In this document: positions 1-9,785 of the stretch, piece after piece
How the letters are laid out: each line of letters starts with the position of its first letter
How positions within the stretch are numbered: position 1 is the stretch's first letter
Notes under the pieces: model-generated
Databases searched by the model: none
What the model was told of the DNA's origin: nothing
The model's input: the letters and a program-made list of their open reading frames with translations, nothing else
Assembly: GCF_902459805.1 (NCBI RefSeq)
Contig: NZ_CABPST010000003.1
Coordinates: 372,001-436,000 of the forward strand
Reading direction: 5' to 3'
DNA: 64,000 nt
Origin: Pandoraea bronchicola
GTDB taxonomy: Bacteria > Pseudomonadota > Gammaproteobacteria > Burkholderiales > Burkholderiaceae
Translations under genes and position numbers: made by a program

Positions 1-1044
1 CGGCAGCAGATTGCCGTCGAAATTGTTCTCGCCGCGCCCGAACCCCTTATTGATGAAGACGCGCTCGTCAGCGCGATTGGCGACCAGGCCGAGCCAGCCA
101 TCGTTGGGCACCTGATTCGAGATCCAGTAGGTGCGATACCCCGCTTCCTTGGCGAGCATGACGAGATCGGGCTGGCGCATCCAGGCCTCGGGATCGTTAA
201 GGCTCGCCGGCGTCAGCATCTTCATGAGCGAGGCCATCGTTGCCGGCTCGGACGACACCACGTCGCGGAACACGGTAAGGTCGTTGCGCAGCGAGTTGAG
301 CATCGGCGTGGTGTTGCGCGCGTAGCCGTAGAGCGACATGTTGTTGCGGTTCAGACTCTCGCCAATCACCCACACGACGGTCTTGCGCTCGGGGCCGTAA
401 TACCGCACGCGCCAGTCGCCACGCTGCGCCATGTGGCGCTCGAGCTCGCGCTGCAGCTTGTCGGCGTGGGCGAGTTGTCCCTGATAGTCGAGATAGCGAA
501 TCGGCCAGTAGAGCAACGGGTTCTCCTTGGCGATCGTCGGATTCAGATGCAGCGCAAGAAAGCCCACGAGCAGGCTGGCGACGGCGATTTTGCTGCCGAG
601 GCGCAGCGAAGGCGGGGCGCTGCGGGCCTCAGCCCGCGACAGGCGGCGCTCCAGTACGGCGACGGCCGACATCAGGATCGCGAAGACGGTGCCCGCCTCG
701 GCGATGTCGCGCCAGTTATGCCGGAAGAACTCGCCAGCCTCGGACGAGTTGGTGTTGAACACCGCCTGCAACACCAGCAGATGATTCGGACGCAGACCGA
801 AGTAGTCGCGCAGGAACCCTTTGGTCGCGGCGTCGAAAAAGAAGACGGCGATGACGCCGAGCGTGGTGGCACTCAGCCATGCCGGGCGTGCGCGCAGCAA
901 CAGGCACAGGCCCACGAGACCGGGCACGGCTGTCGTCATGAGCGCCGCGCTCTTGCCGTATTCGCTGGCACTTAGCATGCCGAAAGCCCAGAACAGGGCG
1001 AGTCCGCCCAACCCGAGGCAGAGGCGGTAAAGCAGTGATTTCAA
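1..1044 (-). CDS. Phosphoethanolamine transferase, EptA/CptA type (partial, C-terminus outside window)
   Basis: Inner-membrane enzyme of the sulfatase-like family that transfers phosphoethanolamine to lipid A or core sugars. The visible 348 codons begin with several hydrophobic segments (about residues 1-150). The periplasmic catalytic domain then opens with VVWVIGESLNRNNMSLYGYARN; this GES motif carries a metal ligand, and a Thr-containing stretch (SSEPATMAS) probably holds the nucleophile region. No ATG fits. A TTG at 1044 (or ATT at 1047) behind a run of Gs is the best start, and the frame stays open from there to the window edge. It could modify a different glycan; the family is clear, the acceptor is not. 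Confidence 0.8.
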   Translation of the reverse strand, partial: MKSLLYRLCLGLGGLALFWAFGMLSASEYGKSAALMTTAVPGLVGLCLLLRARPAWLSATTLGVIAVFFFDAATKGFLRDYFGLRPNHLLVLQAVFNTNSSEAGEFFRHNWRDIAEAGTVFAILMSAVAVLERRLSRAEARSAPPSLRLGSKIAVASLLVGFLALHLNPTIAKENPLLYWPIRYLDYQGQLAHADKLQRELERHMAQRGDWRVRYYGPERKTVVWVIGESLNRNNMSLYGYARNTTPMLNSLRNDLTVFRDVVSSEPATMASLMKMLTPASLNDPEAWMRQPDLVMLAKEAGYRTYWISNQVPNDGWLGLVANRADERVFINKGFGRGENNFDGNLLP

Positions 1045-1247
1045 AATGGTATCCCCCCATGACTTCGCGCACGTCGTTGCGTGCCTGTCGATTGTCCGCC
1101 GGACCGGTGCCGGCCGACGTCGCAATTCGACCGAAGATTGGGGGATTGGTGTCGCACGTCCGAAAAATTTCGGACGAATGCCATACGGTACTCGTACGCT
1201 TACAACCGACTCGCCCGGCGGCCTGCGATGCGCCGGGCGGGCCCGAG

Positions 1248-1586
1248 TCAGTGCAGACGTGCGCCGTTCGGCACGGCCCGCTCCACACCCGCGAGGACAA
1301 TGGCGCCGCCGGTGTCGGCAAAGCCGGTCACCAGGACTTCCGAGACGACCCCGGCGATGCGCTTGGGCGCGAAATTGCACACGCACAGCACTTGCTTGCC
1401 AACGAGCGATGCCGGCGTGTAGTGAACGGTGATCTGGGCGCTTGACGTTTTCACGCCCAATTCCCCCAGATCGACTTCCAGCACATAGGCGGGCTTCTTT
1501 GCTTTCTCATTGACGCGGGCGGCCACAATCGTGCCCACGCGCAAATCGATCTTTTCGAAGTCCTGCCACTCGATGGTCTCGGCCAT
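1248..1586 (-). CDS. csaA: CsaA-like tRNA-binding domain protein
   Basis: A 112-residue single-domain protein with the OB-fold tRNA-binding domain also found in the MetRS C-terminus and in Trbp111. The family signature [14 protein letters not shown] lies at residues 10-23, and [20 protein letters not shown] lies in the second half. CsaA proteins are dimeric and have been described as secretion-related chaperones; a tRNA role is also possible. Length and ends match the family. The gene stands alone, 99 bases past the AraC gene's stop on the same strand and upstream of the phosphoethanolamine transferase gene. Confidence 0.85.
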   Translation of the reverse strand: MAETIEWQDFEKIDLRVGTIVAARVNEKAKKPAYVLEVDLGELGVKTSSAQITVHYTPASLVGKQVLCVCNFAPKRIAGVVSEVLVTGFADTGGAIVLAGVERAVPNGARLH

Positions 1587-1685
1587 GTCCCGCCCCCTTT
1601 TTTCCGTGTCTACCTATGACGAAGCGGCGAGCGTAACGCCTCGCCGCCGGGCATGGCTTGTAAATTTCGGCAGACGGAGGTCGGT

Positions 1686-2462
1686 TCAGCCCCTGGTGCC
1701 GCAGGCACTGTGCTCGCGCCGCCACGCGGCAGGCGTCTGACCGTAGTGCTGACGGAAGGCGTGGGTGAGGGCGCTCTGGTCATTGAAGCCGACGTCGAGA
1801 GCGATGTCGGCGAGCGTGGCGTCGTTTGCGGCCAGCAGCGACGCCGCGCGCGCGAGCCGAAGGCGCATCAGATGCCGGTGTGGCGTCTCGCCGGTCATCG
1901 CGACAAAGCAGTCGTGAAAATGCCGCACGCTCATGCCGGCTTCCTGTGCCAGCGTGGCGGTATCGGGCGGCGTCGTCAGATCGGCTTGCAGCCGGGCATC
2001 GATGCGTGCCAGATCCAGCCGGACGGTGCGCAGCGCGGGCCGTGCCGGCGCCAGCCTTGCCGTGAGGGCCGCGAGCCAGTCGCGCACGACGGGATCGTCC
2101 TCGCTCAGAGGGCGTCCGCTATCCACGCTGGCGCTCACCCACTGGACCAGCGCCAGCAACTTCGTGTCCAGCGCGAAAAATGCCTCGTGTGCGAACGCGC
2201 GCTCAGTGCCTGTCGCCGCGGCAAGGTGCGAAGGTACATCCAGCACGACCTGCCGGTTGGGTCCGTCGCCCCGGTAGTCGTGCCGCACACCCGCCGGGAT
2301 CACGACGCCATTGCGCGCCCCTACGCGACCGAACTGGGTAGTGTCGCCGTCGAGCGAAATCGACATGCGTCCCGACAGCCCGATGACGACCTGATGGAAG
2401 TCGTGCGTGTCGGTGCTGTCGGTCGGGCGGTACTCGCGCAGTTCGAGGATCGGGGCGGACAT
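1686..2462 (-). CDS. AraC-family transcriptional regulator
   Basis: A 258-residue regulator. The N-terminal half is a cupin-like sensing domain (residues about 10-120, with VVIPAGVRHDYRG). The C-terminal 100 residues are the double helix-turn-helix AraC domain, with TLAQEAGMSVRHFHDCF for the first helix pair and ADIALDVGFNDQSALTHAFRQ for the second. The ATG at 2462 is chosen because the sequence before it does not look like protein. The gene is divergent from ssuE across 291 bases, so control of the sulfonate operon is conceivable, but CysB or Cbl proteins usually do that. The ligand is unknown. Confidence 0.85.
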   Translation of the reverse strand: MSAPILELREYRPTDSTDTHDFHQVVIGLSGRMSISLDGDTTQFGRVGARNGVVIPAGVRHDYRGDGPNRQVVLDVPSHLAAATGTERAFAHEAFFALDTKLLALVQWVSASVDSGRPLSEDDPVVRDWLAALTARLAPARPALRTVRLDLARIDARLQADLTTPPDTATLAQEAGMSVRHFHDCFVAMTGETPHRHLMRLRLARAASLLAANDATLADIALDVGFNDQSALTHAFRQHYGQTPAAWRREHSACGTRG

Positions 2463-2616
2463 GAGGGGCGTGACGTGAAAATCGGCGAATGCGGTGGGAT
2501 CAGCCGTTAGCACCGTCCTGGGAAATAAAGCGCGGAAGGGGCATGACTTCAGGTTATGAAAAAACGCGCAAAGCAATCCCGGATTGATTGGTTCGGACGC
2601 ATGACGCGGGTCGCTA

Positions 2617-2736
2617 CACTGGTTCTCCAGTGGCCGGGACGATCCGGTCAGCACCGCGTGAACTGACGGCAAAGCCGTTCGCGCATCCGGTGCGCTTCGA
2701 TTCCTCAGGGCCAGCGTGCCTGCACGCGTACGGCCC
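2617..2736 (+). promoter_or_regulatory. Hairpin-rich leader upstream of ssuE
   Basis: Four short perfect stems follow each other closely: CACTGG/CCAGTG (2617-2632), CCGG/CCGG (2634-2647), GTCAG/CTGAC (2647-2667) and ACGGC/GCCGT (2666-2678). A larger two-part stem follows at 2708-2736 (GGGCC/GGCCC around GCGTG/CACGC). It ends 17 bases before the ssuE start. The layout suggests a structured 5' leader, but I do not recognise a known riboswitch class. Confidence 0.35.
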
Positions 2737-2753
2737 GTCTTTGGCAGGGAAGT

Positions 2754-3356
2754 ATGACATACGCCGTCACGATTTCGGGCAGCCCGTCGGCCGCCTCGCG
2801 CAGCGCCCGCTTGCTGCGCTTCGTTGAATCCGAGCTGGCCGCGGCCGGCATCGCGGTGCGCCGCATAGACGTTCGTGCGCTCTCGCCGGCGGCGCTGCTG
2901 GCCGCCGATACGTCGCACGACGACCTTCGCCATGCGCTCGCGCAAGTCGCCGGTGCCCAGGCCGTCGTTGTCGCAACCCCTGTCTACAAGGCTGCCTACA
3001 GTGGCCTGCTCAAAGCCTTCCTCGATGTGCTGCCGCAAGACGGTCTTGCCGACAAACTGGTGGCGCCGTTCGCCACGGGGGGCAGTCCCGCGCATCTGCT
3101 CGCGCTTGACTACGCACTCAAGCCAGTGCTTTCGGCGCTGGGTGCGCAACACATTCTGCGTGGCGTATTTGCCGTCGATCAGCAGGTGCCGAGGGAAGAG
3201 GGCGCCACGCTCGACGCCACGATTGCGGAGCGTCTGGGTACCACGGTCGATCAGCTCTCGCAGTGGCTGCATGAGCGTGAAGTGATTCGTCAGTGGCCGG
3301 CCACCGCTGCCGCTGCTGCGCGTTCGGCCGCCGTCCGGGCAACGTTGGCTGCCTGA
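2754..3356 (+). CDS. ssuE: NAD(P)H-dependent FMN reductase, SsuE type
   Basis: Supplies reduced FMN to the monooxygenase SsuD in the cytoplasm. The 200-residue flavodoxin-like protein begins [20 protein letters not shown], which contains the FMN-phosphate-binding SGSPS loop, and has [21 protein letters not shown] around residue 80, both typical of SsuE. The length matches the family. The start at 2754 follows GGCAGGGA at a normal distance. It is the first gene of the ssu operon, and ssuD starts 14 bases after its stop. Confidence 0.92.
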   Translation: MTYAVTISGSPSAASRSARLLRFVESELAAAGIAVRRIDVRALSPAALLAADTSHDDLRHALAQVAGAQAVVVATPVYKAAYSGLLKAFLDVLPQDGLADKLVAPFATGGSPAHLLALDYALKPVLSALGAQHILRGVFAVDQQVPREEGATLDATIAERLGTTVDQLSQWLHEREVIRQWPATAAAAARSAAVRATLAA

Positions 3357-3370
3357 GTGCCGGAGGTCGC

Positions 3371-4522
3371 ATGCAAGTCTTCTGGTTCATTCCGACGCAC
3401 GGTGATACGCGTTATCTGGGAACGTCCGACGGCGGACGGGTGTTCGATTTCGATTACGCGCGGCAGATCGCCAGCGCGGTAGATTCGCTGGGGTACGAAG
3501 GGGTGTTGCTGCCCACCGGGCGCTCCTGCGAAGACGCCTGGGTGACGGCGTCGAGCCTCATCGGCGCCACGCGCAATCTGAAGTTTCTCGTCGCAGTGCG
3601 CCCGGGGATTGCGTCGCCTGCGCTGACGGCACGCATGGCTTCGACGTTCGATCGCCTGTCGGGGGGCAGGCTGTTGATCAACGTCGTCACAGGCGGCGAC
3701 GCGGGCGAACTCGAAGGCGACGGCTTCTTCGCCGACCATGCCGAGCGCTACGCCGTCACCGACGAGTTCCTGCGCATCTGGCGTTCGGTGTTCGAAAAAT
3801 CGCACACCGGTGAGAGCGTCGATTTCGAAGGCAAGCATTTGCGCGCCAAGGGGGCGAAGCTGTTTTTCCCGCCGGTGCAAACACCGCATCCGCCGCTGTA
3901 TTTCGGTGGCTCGTCGGAGGTGGCGCGTCAGATTGCCGCCGAGCAACTCGACGTCTATCTGACGTGGGGCGAGCCGCTCGCCGATGTGGCGCAGAAGATT
4001 GCCGACGTGCGTGCGCGCGCCGCCAAACTCGGACGAACCTTGCGCTTCGGTCTGCGTCTGCATGTGATCGTTCGCGAGACGGAAGACGACGCCTGGCGCG
4101 CGGCCGACGCCCTCATCAGCAAGCTCGACGACGAGACCATTGCGCGTGTGCAGACGCAGTTCGCGAAGATGGATTCGGAAGGCCAGCGACGCATGGCGGC
4201 GCTGCATGGCGGACGTCGCGACAAGCTCGTGATTGCCCCCAATCTGTGGGCCGGTGTGGGGCTCGTGCGGGGCGGTGCGGGCACCGCACTCGTGGGCGAC
4301 GGCCCGACCGTGGCGCAGCGGCTTCGTGAGTACGCCGATCTGGGCATCGACACCTTCATTCTGTCGGGATACCCGCACCTCGAAGAGGCCTACCGCTTCG
4401 CCGAGCTGGTGTTCCCGCATCTGCCGCGCGACTTGCGCGAACGGCTGGGCAACGTCTCGCTGGCCGGTCCGGTCGGCGAGGTCATGGCCAACAATATCGT
4501 GCCGAAGGCGTCGCAAAGCTGA
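3371..4522 (+). CDS. ssuD: FMNH2-dependent alkanesulfonate monooxygenase
   Basis: Cleaves alkanesulfonates to aldehyde and sulfite using FMNH2 and oxygen, allowing growth on sulfonates when sulfate is scarce. The 383-residue luciferase-like TIM barrel starts [12 protein letters not shown]. It has the active-site region GRSCEDAWV (Cys53), the flavin-binding stretch around residues 80-110 ending in NVVTGGD, and [16 protein letters not shown] near the C-terminus. The ATG at 3371 is preceded by CGGAGG and matches SsuD N-termini. It depends on SsuE, encoded just upstream. Confidence 0.95.
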   Translation: MQVFWFIPTHGDTRYLGTSDGGRVFDFDYARQIASAVDSLGYEGVLLPTGRSCEDAWVTASSLIGATRNLKFLVAVRPGIASPALTARMASTFDRLSGGRLLINVVTGGDAGELEGDGFFADHAERYAVTDEFLRIWRSVFEKSHTGESVDFEGKHLRAKGAKLFFPPVQTPHPPLYFGGSSEVARQIAAEQLDVYLTWGEPLADVAQKIADVRARAAKLGRTLRFGLRLHVIVRETEDDAWRAADALISKLDDETIARVQTQFAKMDSEGQRRMAALHGGRRDKLVIAPNLWAGVGLVRGGAGTALVGDGPTVAQRLREYADLGIDTFILSGYPHLEEAYRFAELVFPHLPRDLRERLGNVSLAGPVGEVMANNIVPKASQS

Positions 4523-4600
4523 GCGGGCTGCACGACATCGAACCCGCCTCACCATGAACTGAAGAGAAACGGGGCCGCAATGCCTCGGGGAGAAATTCGC

Positions 4601-5449
4601 ATGACGCAAACCACCTTGACCGATGCGCAGGCAACGGTCCCCGCCGCCAGCGGCGCCACGCTGCAACGCTTGCAGCGCACGGCGGCCAGACGGCTCGCGC
4701 CGTGGGCGGTGCCCATCGTACTGGTCGCGCTCTGGCAACTGGCCGCGCAAGAAGGCTGGCTGTCGACACGGGTATTGCCCGCGCCGTCGGCCGTGGTCGA
4801 CGCCGCCTGGCAACTCGCCCTGAGCGGTCAGATCTGGCGCGATATCGGCGTATCGACTGGCCGTGCCGTAATCGGCTTTCTGATCGGCGGCGGCCTCGGG
4901 CTGCTGCTGGGCATGCTGACCGGCTTGTCGCGTGTGGCGGAAACGGCGCTCGATTCGTCGTTTCAGATGCTGCGCAACATTCCGCACCTGGCACTCATTC
5001 CGCTCGTGATTCTGTGGTTCGGCATCGACGAAAAGGCCAAGCTGTTCCTGGTGTCCATCGGTGTGTTCTTCCCGATGTACCTGAATACTTACGCGGGCAT
5101 TCGTGCGGTTGATCCGGCACTTGTCGAGATGGCGCGCAGCTATGGTTTGCGCGGCTGGGCACTGTATCGCGACGTGATTCTGCCGGGCGCGCTGCCGTCG
5201 ATCCTGGTGGGCGTGCGCTTCTCGCTGGGCCTGATGTGGGTGACGCTGATCGTCGCGGAAACCATCTCGGCGCAATCGGGTATCGGCTATCTGACGATGA
5301 ACGCTCGCGAGTTTCTGCAGACTGACATCGTGCTCGTCGGGATTCTGCTGTACGCGTTGCTCGGCAAGCTGGCCGATGTGCTGGCCAAGGAACTGGAATT
5401 TCGCTGGTTGCGCTGGCATCCGGCCTTTCAACGAGGAGCCGCTGCATGA
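4601..5449 (+). CDS. ssuC: Aliphatic sulfonate ABC transporter permease
   Basis: Inner-membrane permease of the sulfonate/taurine/nitrate importer class, 282 residues with about six membrane segments. The cytoplasmic coupling loop motif is [26 protein letters not shown] (about residues 172-197). The ATG at 4601 is preferred because GGGGAGA sits 7-8 bases upstream; an in-frame ATG at 4580 would add seven residues. The stop overlaps the ssuB start (ATGA), so the two are translationally coupled. Confidence 0.92.
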   Translation: MTQTTLTDAQATVPAASGATLQRLQRTAARRLAPWAVPIVLVALWQLAAQEGWLSTRVLPAPSAVVDAAWQLALSGQIWRDIGVSTGRAVIGFLIGGGLGLLLGMLTGLSRVAETALDSSFQMLRNIPHLALIPLVILWFGIDEKAKLFLVSIGVFFPMYLNTYAGIRAVDPALVEMARSYGLRGWALYRDVILPGALPSILVGVRFSLGLMWVTLIVAETISAQSGIGYLTMNAREFLQTDIVLVGILLYALLGKLADVLAKELEFRWLRWHPAFQRGAAA

Positions 5450-6459
5450 GCGCACAACAATTGGCCCCGGTCGCAGGCGCCGACATCGAAGCCGAATGGA
5501 CAGCCGAGCAGCGCGCAGCAGGGCGCGTACCGCTCGATCCGCAAACCGATCCGTTCGGCACGCAATGGCCGCTCGGGACGAACGTTGCCGCACACGCTGC
5601 GCCGCGTACGGCGTCAGGGACGAATCTTAAAGTGGTGCGACCGGCAAGTGACGTGGACGCCCCGGCATCGACGGCTGGTCTGCAAATTGATGCCGTCGGC
5701 AAGCTCTATGGCGTTCGCCCGGTGCTGTCGGACTTCTCGCTGACGATTCCGCGCGGCGGATTTGCCGCCATCGTGGGCCGTAGCGGCTGCGGCAAGTCGA
5801 CGCTGCTGCGGCTGATCGCCGGCCTCGAGACACCCGACACAGGCCGCATCACGCTCGACGGGCATGCGCTGAGCGGCGCGTCGGGCGCGGTGTCCACACG
5901 CATCATGTTCCAGGACGCTCGTCTGCTGCCGTGGCGCACCGTGCTGGAAAACGTCGCCCTCGGGCTGCCGAAATCGTCGCACGCCAAGGCACTCGACGTG
6001 CTCGGTGAGGTCGGTCTGGCCGAGCGTGCCAACGATTGGCCGAGCCAGTTGTCCGGCGGTCAGCGTCAACGTGTGGCGCTGGCCCGCGCACTGGTGCATC
6101 AACCCGATTTGCTGCTGCTCGACGAGCCGCTCGGTGCGCTTGATGCGCTCACGCGTATCGAAATGCATGCCCTGATCGAACGCCTCTGGCGCGCTCACGG
6201 CTTCACGGCGCTGCTCGTCACGCACGATGTGCAGGAGGCGGTGGCGCTGGCCGATCGCGTGGTGCTCATCGAACAAGGGCAGTTGGGCCTCGATCAATCG
6301 GTGTCGCTGGCGCGCCCGCGTGCGCGCGGCAGCGTCGAGTTTGCCGGACTCGAGGCTCAGGTACTCGCGCGCGTGCTCCAGACCGAACCGTCTGCCGGCA
6401 CCGACATTCCCGCCCCCGAGCCGCTATGGCCGGCGGCGACCGTGCGCTGGGCCGTCTGA
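5446..6459 (+). CDS. ssuB: Aliphatic sulfonate ABC transporter ATPase, with N-terminal extension
   Basis: ATPase driving sulfonate import with SsuC. Walker A is GRSGCGKST (near residue 110), the signature is [15 protein letters not shown] (about 201-215) and Walker B is [12 protein letters not shown]. The switch histidine lies in VTHDVQEA. At 337 residues it is longer than the usual 250-270 because about 75 polar, low-complexity residues precede the ABC domain. It overlaps the ssuC stop by 4 bases. The extension is in frame and its function is unknown. Confidence 0.92.
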   Translation: MSAQQLAPVAGADIEAEWTAEQRAAGRVPLDPQTDPFGTQWPLGTNVAAHAAPRTASGTNLKVVRPASDVDAPASTAGLQIDAVGKLYGVRPVLSDFSLTIPRGGFAAIVGRSGCGKSTLLRLIAGLETPDTGRITLDGHALSGASGAVSTRIMFQDARLLPWRTVLENVALGLPKSSHAKALDVLGEVGLAERANDWPSQLSGGQRQRVALARALVHQPDLLLLDEPLGALDALTRIEMHALIERLWRAHGFTALLVTHDVQEAVALADRVVLIEQGQLGLDQSVSLARPRARGSVEFAGLEAQVLARVLQTEPSAGTDIPAPEPLWPAATVRWAV

Positions 6460-6512
6460 CGGCACTCGTTCATTCGTTTCTTCGATTTTTTTCCCGAACA
6501 CAGGAGTTCATC

Positions 6513-6728
6513 ATGGGTATCACCGCCATCAACGTTCGTAACCAGTTCAAGGGCCGTATTCGCGAAATTCTGCGCGGCCCGGTGCTCTCCGAAGTGGATG
6601 TCGAAACGCCGAGCGGTATCGTGACGTCGGTCATCACGACGCGCTCGATCGACGAGCTGCGTCTGGATATCGGCTCCGAAGTCGTGGCCCTCGTCAAGGC
6701 CACCGAGGTCTCGCTCGCCAAGCTCTGA
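6513..6728 (+). CDS. ssuF: Molbindin-like TOBE protein, SsuF type
   Basis: A 71-residue single TOBE/Mop domain (MGITAINVRNQFKG at the N-terminus; VVALVKATEVSLAKL at the C-terminus), the fold that binds molybdate or similar oxyanions. In Pseudomonas putida a protein of this kind, SsuF, is the last gene of the ssu operon and is needed for sulfonate use. The position here, 53 bases after ssuB, is the same. CAGGAG lies 6 bases before the ATG. The ligand is not established from the sequence. Confidence 0.8.
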   Translation: MGITAINVRNQFKGRIREILRGPVLSEVDVETPSGIVTSVITTRSIDELRLDIGSEVVALVKATEVSLAKL

Positions 6729-6926
6729 CGCCGGGGTAGGGTACGTCGCTGCGTAATGCAACGTCAGGTGACATAAGGTGCCGCAAGGTGACGTAAGCGA
6801 CGTTTGCCGGGCGATTTTCCGAGGTGACGGGGCCGCATCGGACGCACGCGGGGGGCGGCGTCCGATGCGGGCAATGGCGAATTCCGATCCCGCTCTCGGA
6901 CGGTGCCGCGAATGCACGCACTCGGC

Positions 6927-6935
6927 TGATATAAT
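6927..6935 (+). promoter_or_regulatory. Extended -10 promoter for gltX
   Basis: TGATATAAT combines a perfect TATAAT (6930-6935) with an upstream TG. No good -35 is seen at 17 bases. It lies about 92 bases before the gltX start. Confidence 0.55.
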
Positions 6936-7027
6936 GCTGGCTTCCGAATGTTGGCGACCCGCCTGCGCGAGACCCTCCGCCGCGGGCGTTTTTGTTTGTT
7001 GCCAACGCGATGCACCGAAGCCAAACC

Positions 7028-8419
7028 ATGACCACTGTCCGCACCCGCTTTGCGCCTAGCCCGACCGGTTTCATCCATCTGGGCAACATCCGTTCCGCTC
7101 TCTATCCGTGGGCCTTCGCGCGTCACAACAAAGGCACGTTCGTGCTGCGCATCGAAGACACCGATCTCGAGCGCTCGACCCCGGAAGCCGTGCAGGTCAT
7201 TCTCGAAGGCATGGAATGGCTCGGCCTCGATTACGACGAGGGCCCGTTCTATCAGATGCAGCGCATGGATCGCTACCGCGAAGTGCTGGAGCACCTGAAG
7301 ACCGCCGGTCACGTTTATCCGTGCTACATGAGCGTGGAAGAACTCGACGAGTTGCGCGAGCAGCAGCGTGCGCGTGGCGAGAAGCCGCGCTACGACGGCC
7401 GCTGGCGTCCGGAGCCGGGCAAGGTGTTGCCCGAGCCGCCCGCGGGCGTGCAACCGGTGCTGCGCTTCAAGAACCCGCTCAGCGGCAGCGTGGTGTGGGA
7501 AGACGCCGTCAAGGGCCGCATCGAAATCTCGAACGAAGAACTCGACGATCTCGTGATCGCGCGTCCGGACGGCACGCCCACGTATAACTTCTGCGTCGTG
7601 GTCGACGACCTCGACATGGACATCACGCATGTGATTCGCGGCGACGACCACGTGAACAACACGCCGCGTCAGATCAACATCTTCGAAGCGCTCGGCAAGC
7701 AGCCGCCGGTCTACGCGCATTTGCCCACGGTGCTCAACGATCAGGGCGAGAAGATGTCCAAGCGCAACGGCGCCATGAGCGTGGTGCAGTATCGCGAGGA
7801 GGGCTTCCTGCCCGAAGCCGTGGTGAACTACCTGGCGCGTCTGGGCTGGGCACATGGCGATGCTGAAGTCTTCACGCGCGAGCAGTTCGTCGCGTGGTTC
7901 GATCTCGAGCATCTGGGCAAGTCGCCGGCACAGCACAACCCCGAAAAGCTGCTGTGGCTGAACAACCAGTATCTGAAGCAAGCCGACAATGAGCGTCTGG
8001 CCGGGCTGACCGAGCCGTTCCTGCAAAAGGCGGGCGTGTCGATCGAAGGCGGTCCGTCGCTCGCCGGTGTGGTTGCGCTGTTCAAGGACCGTGCCAACAC
8101 GATCAAGGATGTCGCGGACAGTGCCGCAATGTTCTATCGCAAGCCGGTGCCGTCGGAAGCCGATATGACCCAGCACATGACGGATGCGGCACGCGCGGCG
8201 GTGAAGGATCTCGCTGCGGCGCTCGCGGCACTGCCCGAGTGGAAGAAGGAAGCGATTTCGCCCGCGTTCAAGGCCACGCTCGCGCAGCATGGCATGAAGA
8301 TGCCGCAACTCGCGATGCCGGTGCGTCTGCTCGTGGTTGGCACCACGCACACGCCGGCTATCGACGCCGTGCTCGAACTGCTCGGCCGCGACGCGGTGCT
8401 GGCGCGTCTGGGTGCCTGA
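7028..8419 (+). CDS. gltX: Glutamyl-tRNA synthetase
   Basis: Class I aminoacyl-tRNA synthetase that charges tRNA-Glu, 463 residues. The N-terminus is [21 protein letters not shown], whose HLGN is the HIGH signature. The second signature, KMSKRNG, lies near residue 245, and the anticodon-binding helical domain follows. The ATG at 7028 matches the family; an upstream in-frame start would add residues that do not resemble it. It is a monocistronic gene with its own promoter and a strong terminator after it. Confidence 0.97.
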   Translation: MTTVRTRFAPSPTGFIHLGNIRSALYPWAFARHNKGTFVLRIEDTDLERSTPEAVQVILEGMEWLGLDYDEGPFYQMQRMDRYREVLEHLKTAGHVYPCYMSVEELDELREQQRARGEKPRYDGRWRPEPGKVLPEPPAGVQPVLRFKNPLSGSVVWEDAVKGRIEISNEELDDLVIARPDGTPTYNFCVVVDDLDMDITHVIRGDDHVNNTPRQINIFEALGKQPPVYAHLPTVLNDQGEKMSKRNGAMSVVQYREEGFLPEAVVNYLARLGWAHGDAEVFTREQFVAWFDLEHLGKSPAQHNPEKLLWLNNQYLKQADNERLAGLTEPFLQKAGVSIEGGPSLAGVVALFKDRANTIKDVADSAAMFYRKPVPSEADMTQHMTDAARAAVKDLAAALAALPEWKKEAISPAFKATLAQHGMKMPQLAMPVRLLVVGTTHTPAIDAVLELLGRDAVLARLGA

Positions 8420-8469
8420 CGCCTGACGCGTGAGTCATTCCGGGGCGGCTCGTGGCCGCGCCGGAAATC

Positions 8470-8509
8470 AAAAAACCCCGGGATGCGCGAGCATCGCCGG
8501 GGTTCTTTT
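8470..8509. terminator. Bidirectional intrinsic terminator between gltX and suhB
   Basis: A stem of AACCCCGG against CCGGGGTT is flanked by an A-run on the left and a T-rich stretch (TTCTTTT) on the right. It can serve both convergent genes. Confidence 0.85.
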
Positions 8510-8535
8510 CGAGGACGCCACGTCCCCGTATGCGC

Positions 8536-9393
8536 TTACGACTGTGCGCTGTCTTGCGCGGCAACGGTGCTGGCGCGTGCCGGCGTTGCCGGGCGCTTGG
8601 CGCGCGAGTAGCCTTCGAGCAGCTTGACCATTTGCGCGTAGATCTTCGGGTTGCCGGCGAGGATTTCGCCTTCGAACAGGAAGTCCGACTCACCGGTGTA
8701 GTTGCCCACCAGACCGCCGGCTTCGGTAATCAGCAGGCTGCCTGCCGCCATGTCCCACGGATTGAGGCCTTGCTCGAAGAAACCGTCCATGCGGCCGGCG
8801 GCGACGTTGGCCAGATCGAGTGCGGCCGCGCCCGGACGGCGGATGCCAGCGCAATGCTCGGTCATCGTGCCGAACATCTTCAGGTAGTTTTCAACGCCTT
8901 GCAGGTCGCGGAACGGGAAGCCGGTGCCGATCAGGCCATCCGCCAGACGATCGCGGCGCGACACACGGATACGCTTGCCGTCGAGGAACGCGCCACGGCC
9001 ACGCGAGGCGGTGAAGAGTTCGTTGCGGGTCGGATCGTAGATCACGGCCTGCGAGACGATACCCTTGTGCGCGAGGGCGATCGAGGTGCAGTAGTAGGGC
9101 AGGCCGTGAATGAAGTTGGTGGTGCCGTCGAGCGGATCGATGATCCACTGGTATTCCGAGCCCGACTTGCCATGCTCTTCGCCCGATTCTTCGGCGAGGA
9201 TGGCGTGGTCCGGATAGGCTTGCAGAAGGGTATCGATGATCGCTTGCTCAGCCGCTTTGTCCACTTCCGTCACGAAGTCGTTGTGCTGCTTCTTGCTGAC
9301 CTTGACGGTGTCGATGTCGAGAGAGGCGCGGCTGATGATGTTGCCGGCGCGGCGCGCGGCCTTCACCGCGATATTGAGCATGGGATGCTGCAT
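8536..9393 (-). CDS. suhB: Inositol-1-monophosphatase family protein
   Basis: Mg-dependent phosphatase of the IMPase superfamily, 285 residues. Metal-binding motifs are AEESGEEH (about residues 67-74), [15 protein letters not shown] (83-97) and [17 protein letters not shown] (about 211-227). SuhB also takes part in ribosomal RNA transcription complexes in Escherichia coli. AGGAA precedes the ATG at 9393. The C-terminal tail after about residue 262 is Ala/Thr-rich and probably disordered. Confidence 0.93.
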   Translation of the reverse strand: MQHPMLNIAVKAARRAGNIISRASLDIDTVKVSKKQHNDFVTEVDKAAEQAIIDTLLQAYPDHAILAEESGEEHGKSGSEYQWIIDPLDGTTNFIHGLPYYCTSIALAHKGIVSQAVIYDPTRNELFTASRGRGAFLDGKRIRVSRRDRLADGLIGTGFPFRDLQGVENYLKMFGTMTEHCAGIRRPGAAALDLANVAAGRMDGFFEQGLNPWDMAAGSLLITEAGGLVGNYTGESDFLFEGEILAGNPKIYAQMVKLLEGYSRAKRPATPARASTVAAQDSAQS

Positions 9394-9548
9394 GACAGAT
9401 TCCTGTTAAGGCCATCGCCGACGGTACGCGCGACCCCTTCTGGGCCGGCCGGCAGGCGTGGCAGACAAAGCGAACAAATTGAGCAAGAGCGATTCCCCGC
9501 AAGCGCCGCGCACTGGGTGGCGGCTCGTTTGCGAGGACGAAAACGCGT

Positions 9549-9557
9549 ATTTTAGCA
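9549..9557 (-). promoter_or_regulatory. Extended -10 promoter for suhB
   Basis: On the minus strand TGCTAAAAT gives a TAAAAT -10 with an upstream TG, about 155 bases before the suhB ATG. The remainder of the 392-base interval between suhB and trmJ shows no other feature I can support. Confidence 0.4.
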
Positions 9558-9785
9558 AAAACACAGCCCTTGCGCTGCGTCGTCTTATGCTTCTGACCCT
9601 TTTTGTGGCCGGGCGCCCTCGGGCATGCGGGTCGGCACGACGACACGCAGCGCTCTCGATTCAGGGCAAAATAGCGACGTTTGGCGCTTTGCCGCCACAC
9701 CGCTGTGCTGCTGTGCCGACCTCCGTCCGGTGTTTCTCTCGATGCCGTTCCCGTTTATTGCCTCTCGTCTCATCACCGCTGTCTC

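Noticed and set aside
3290-5593. A 767-codon open frame on the minus strand opposite ssuD and ssuC
   Set aside because: It is the complement of well-recognised ssu genes. Its translation is Arg/His/Gln-rich and low in hydrophobic residues, typical of antisense frames in GC-rich DNA.
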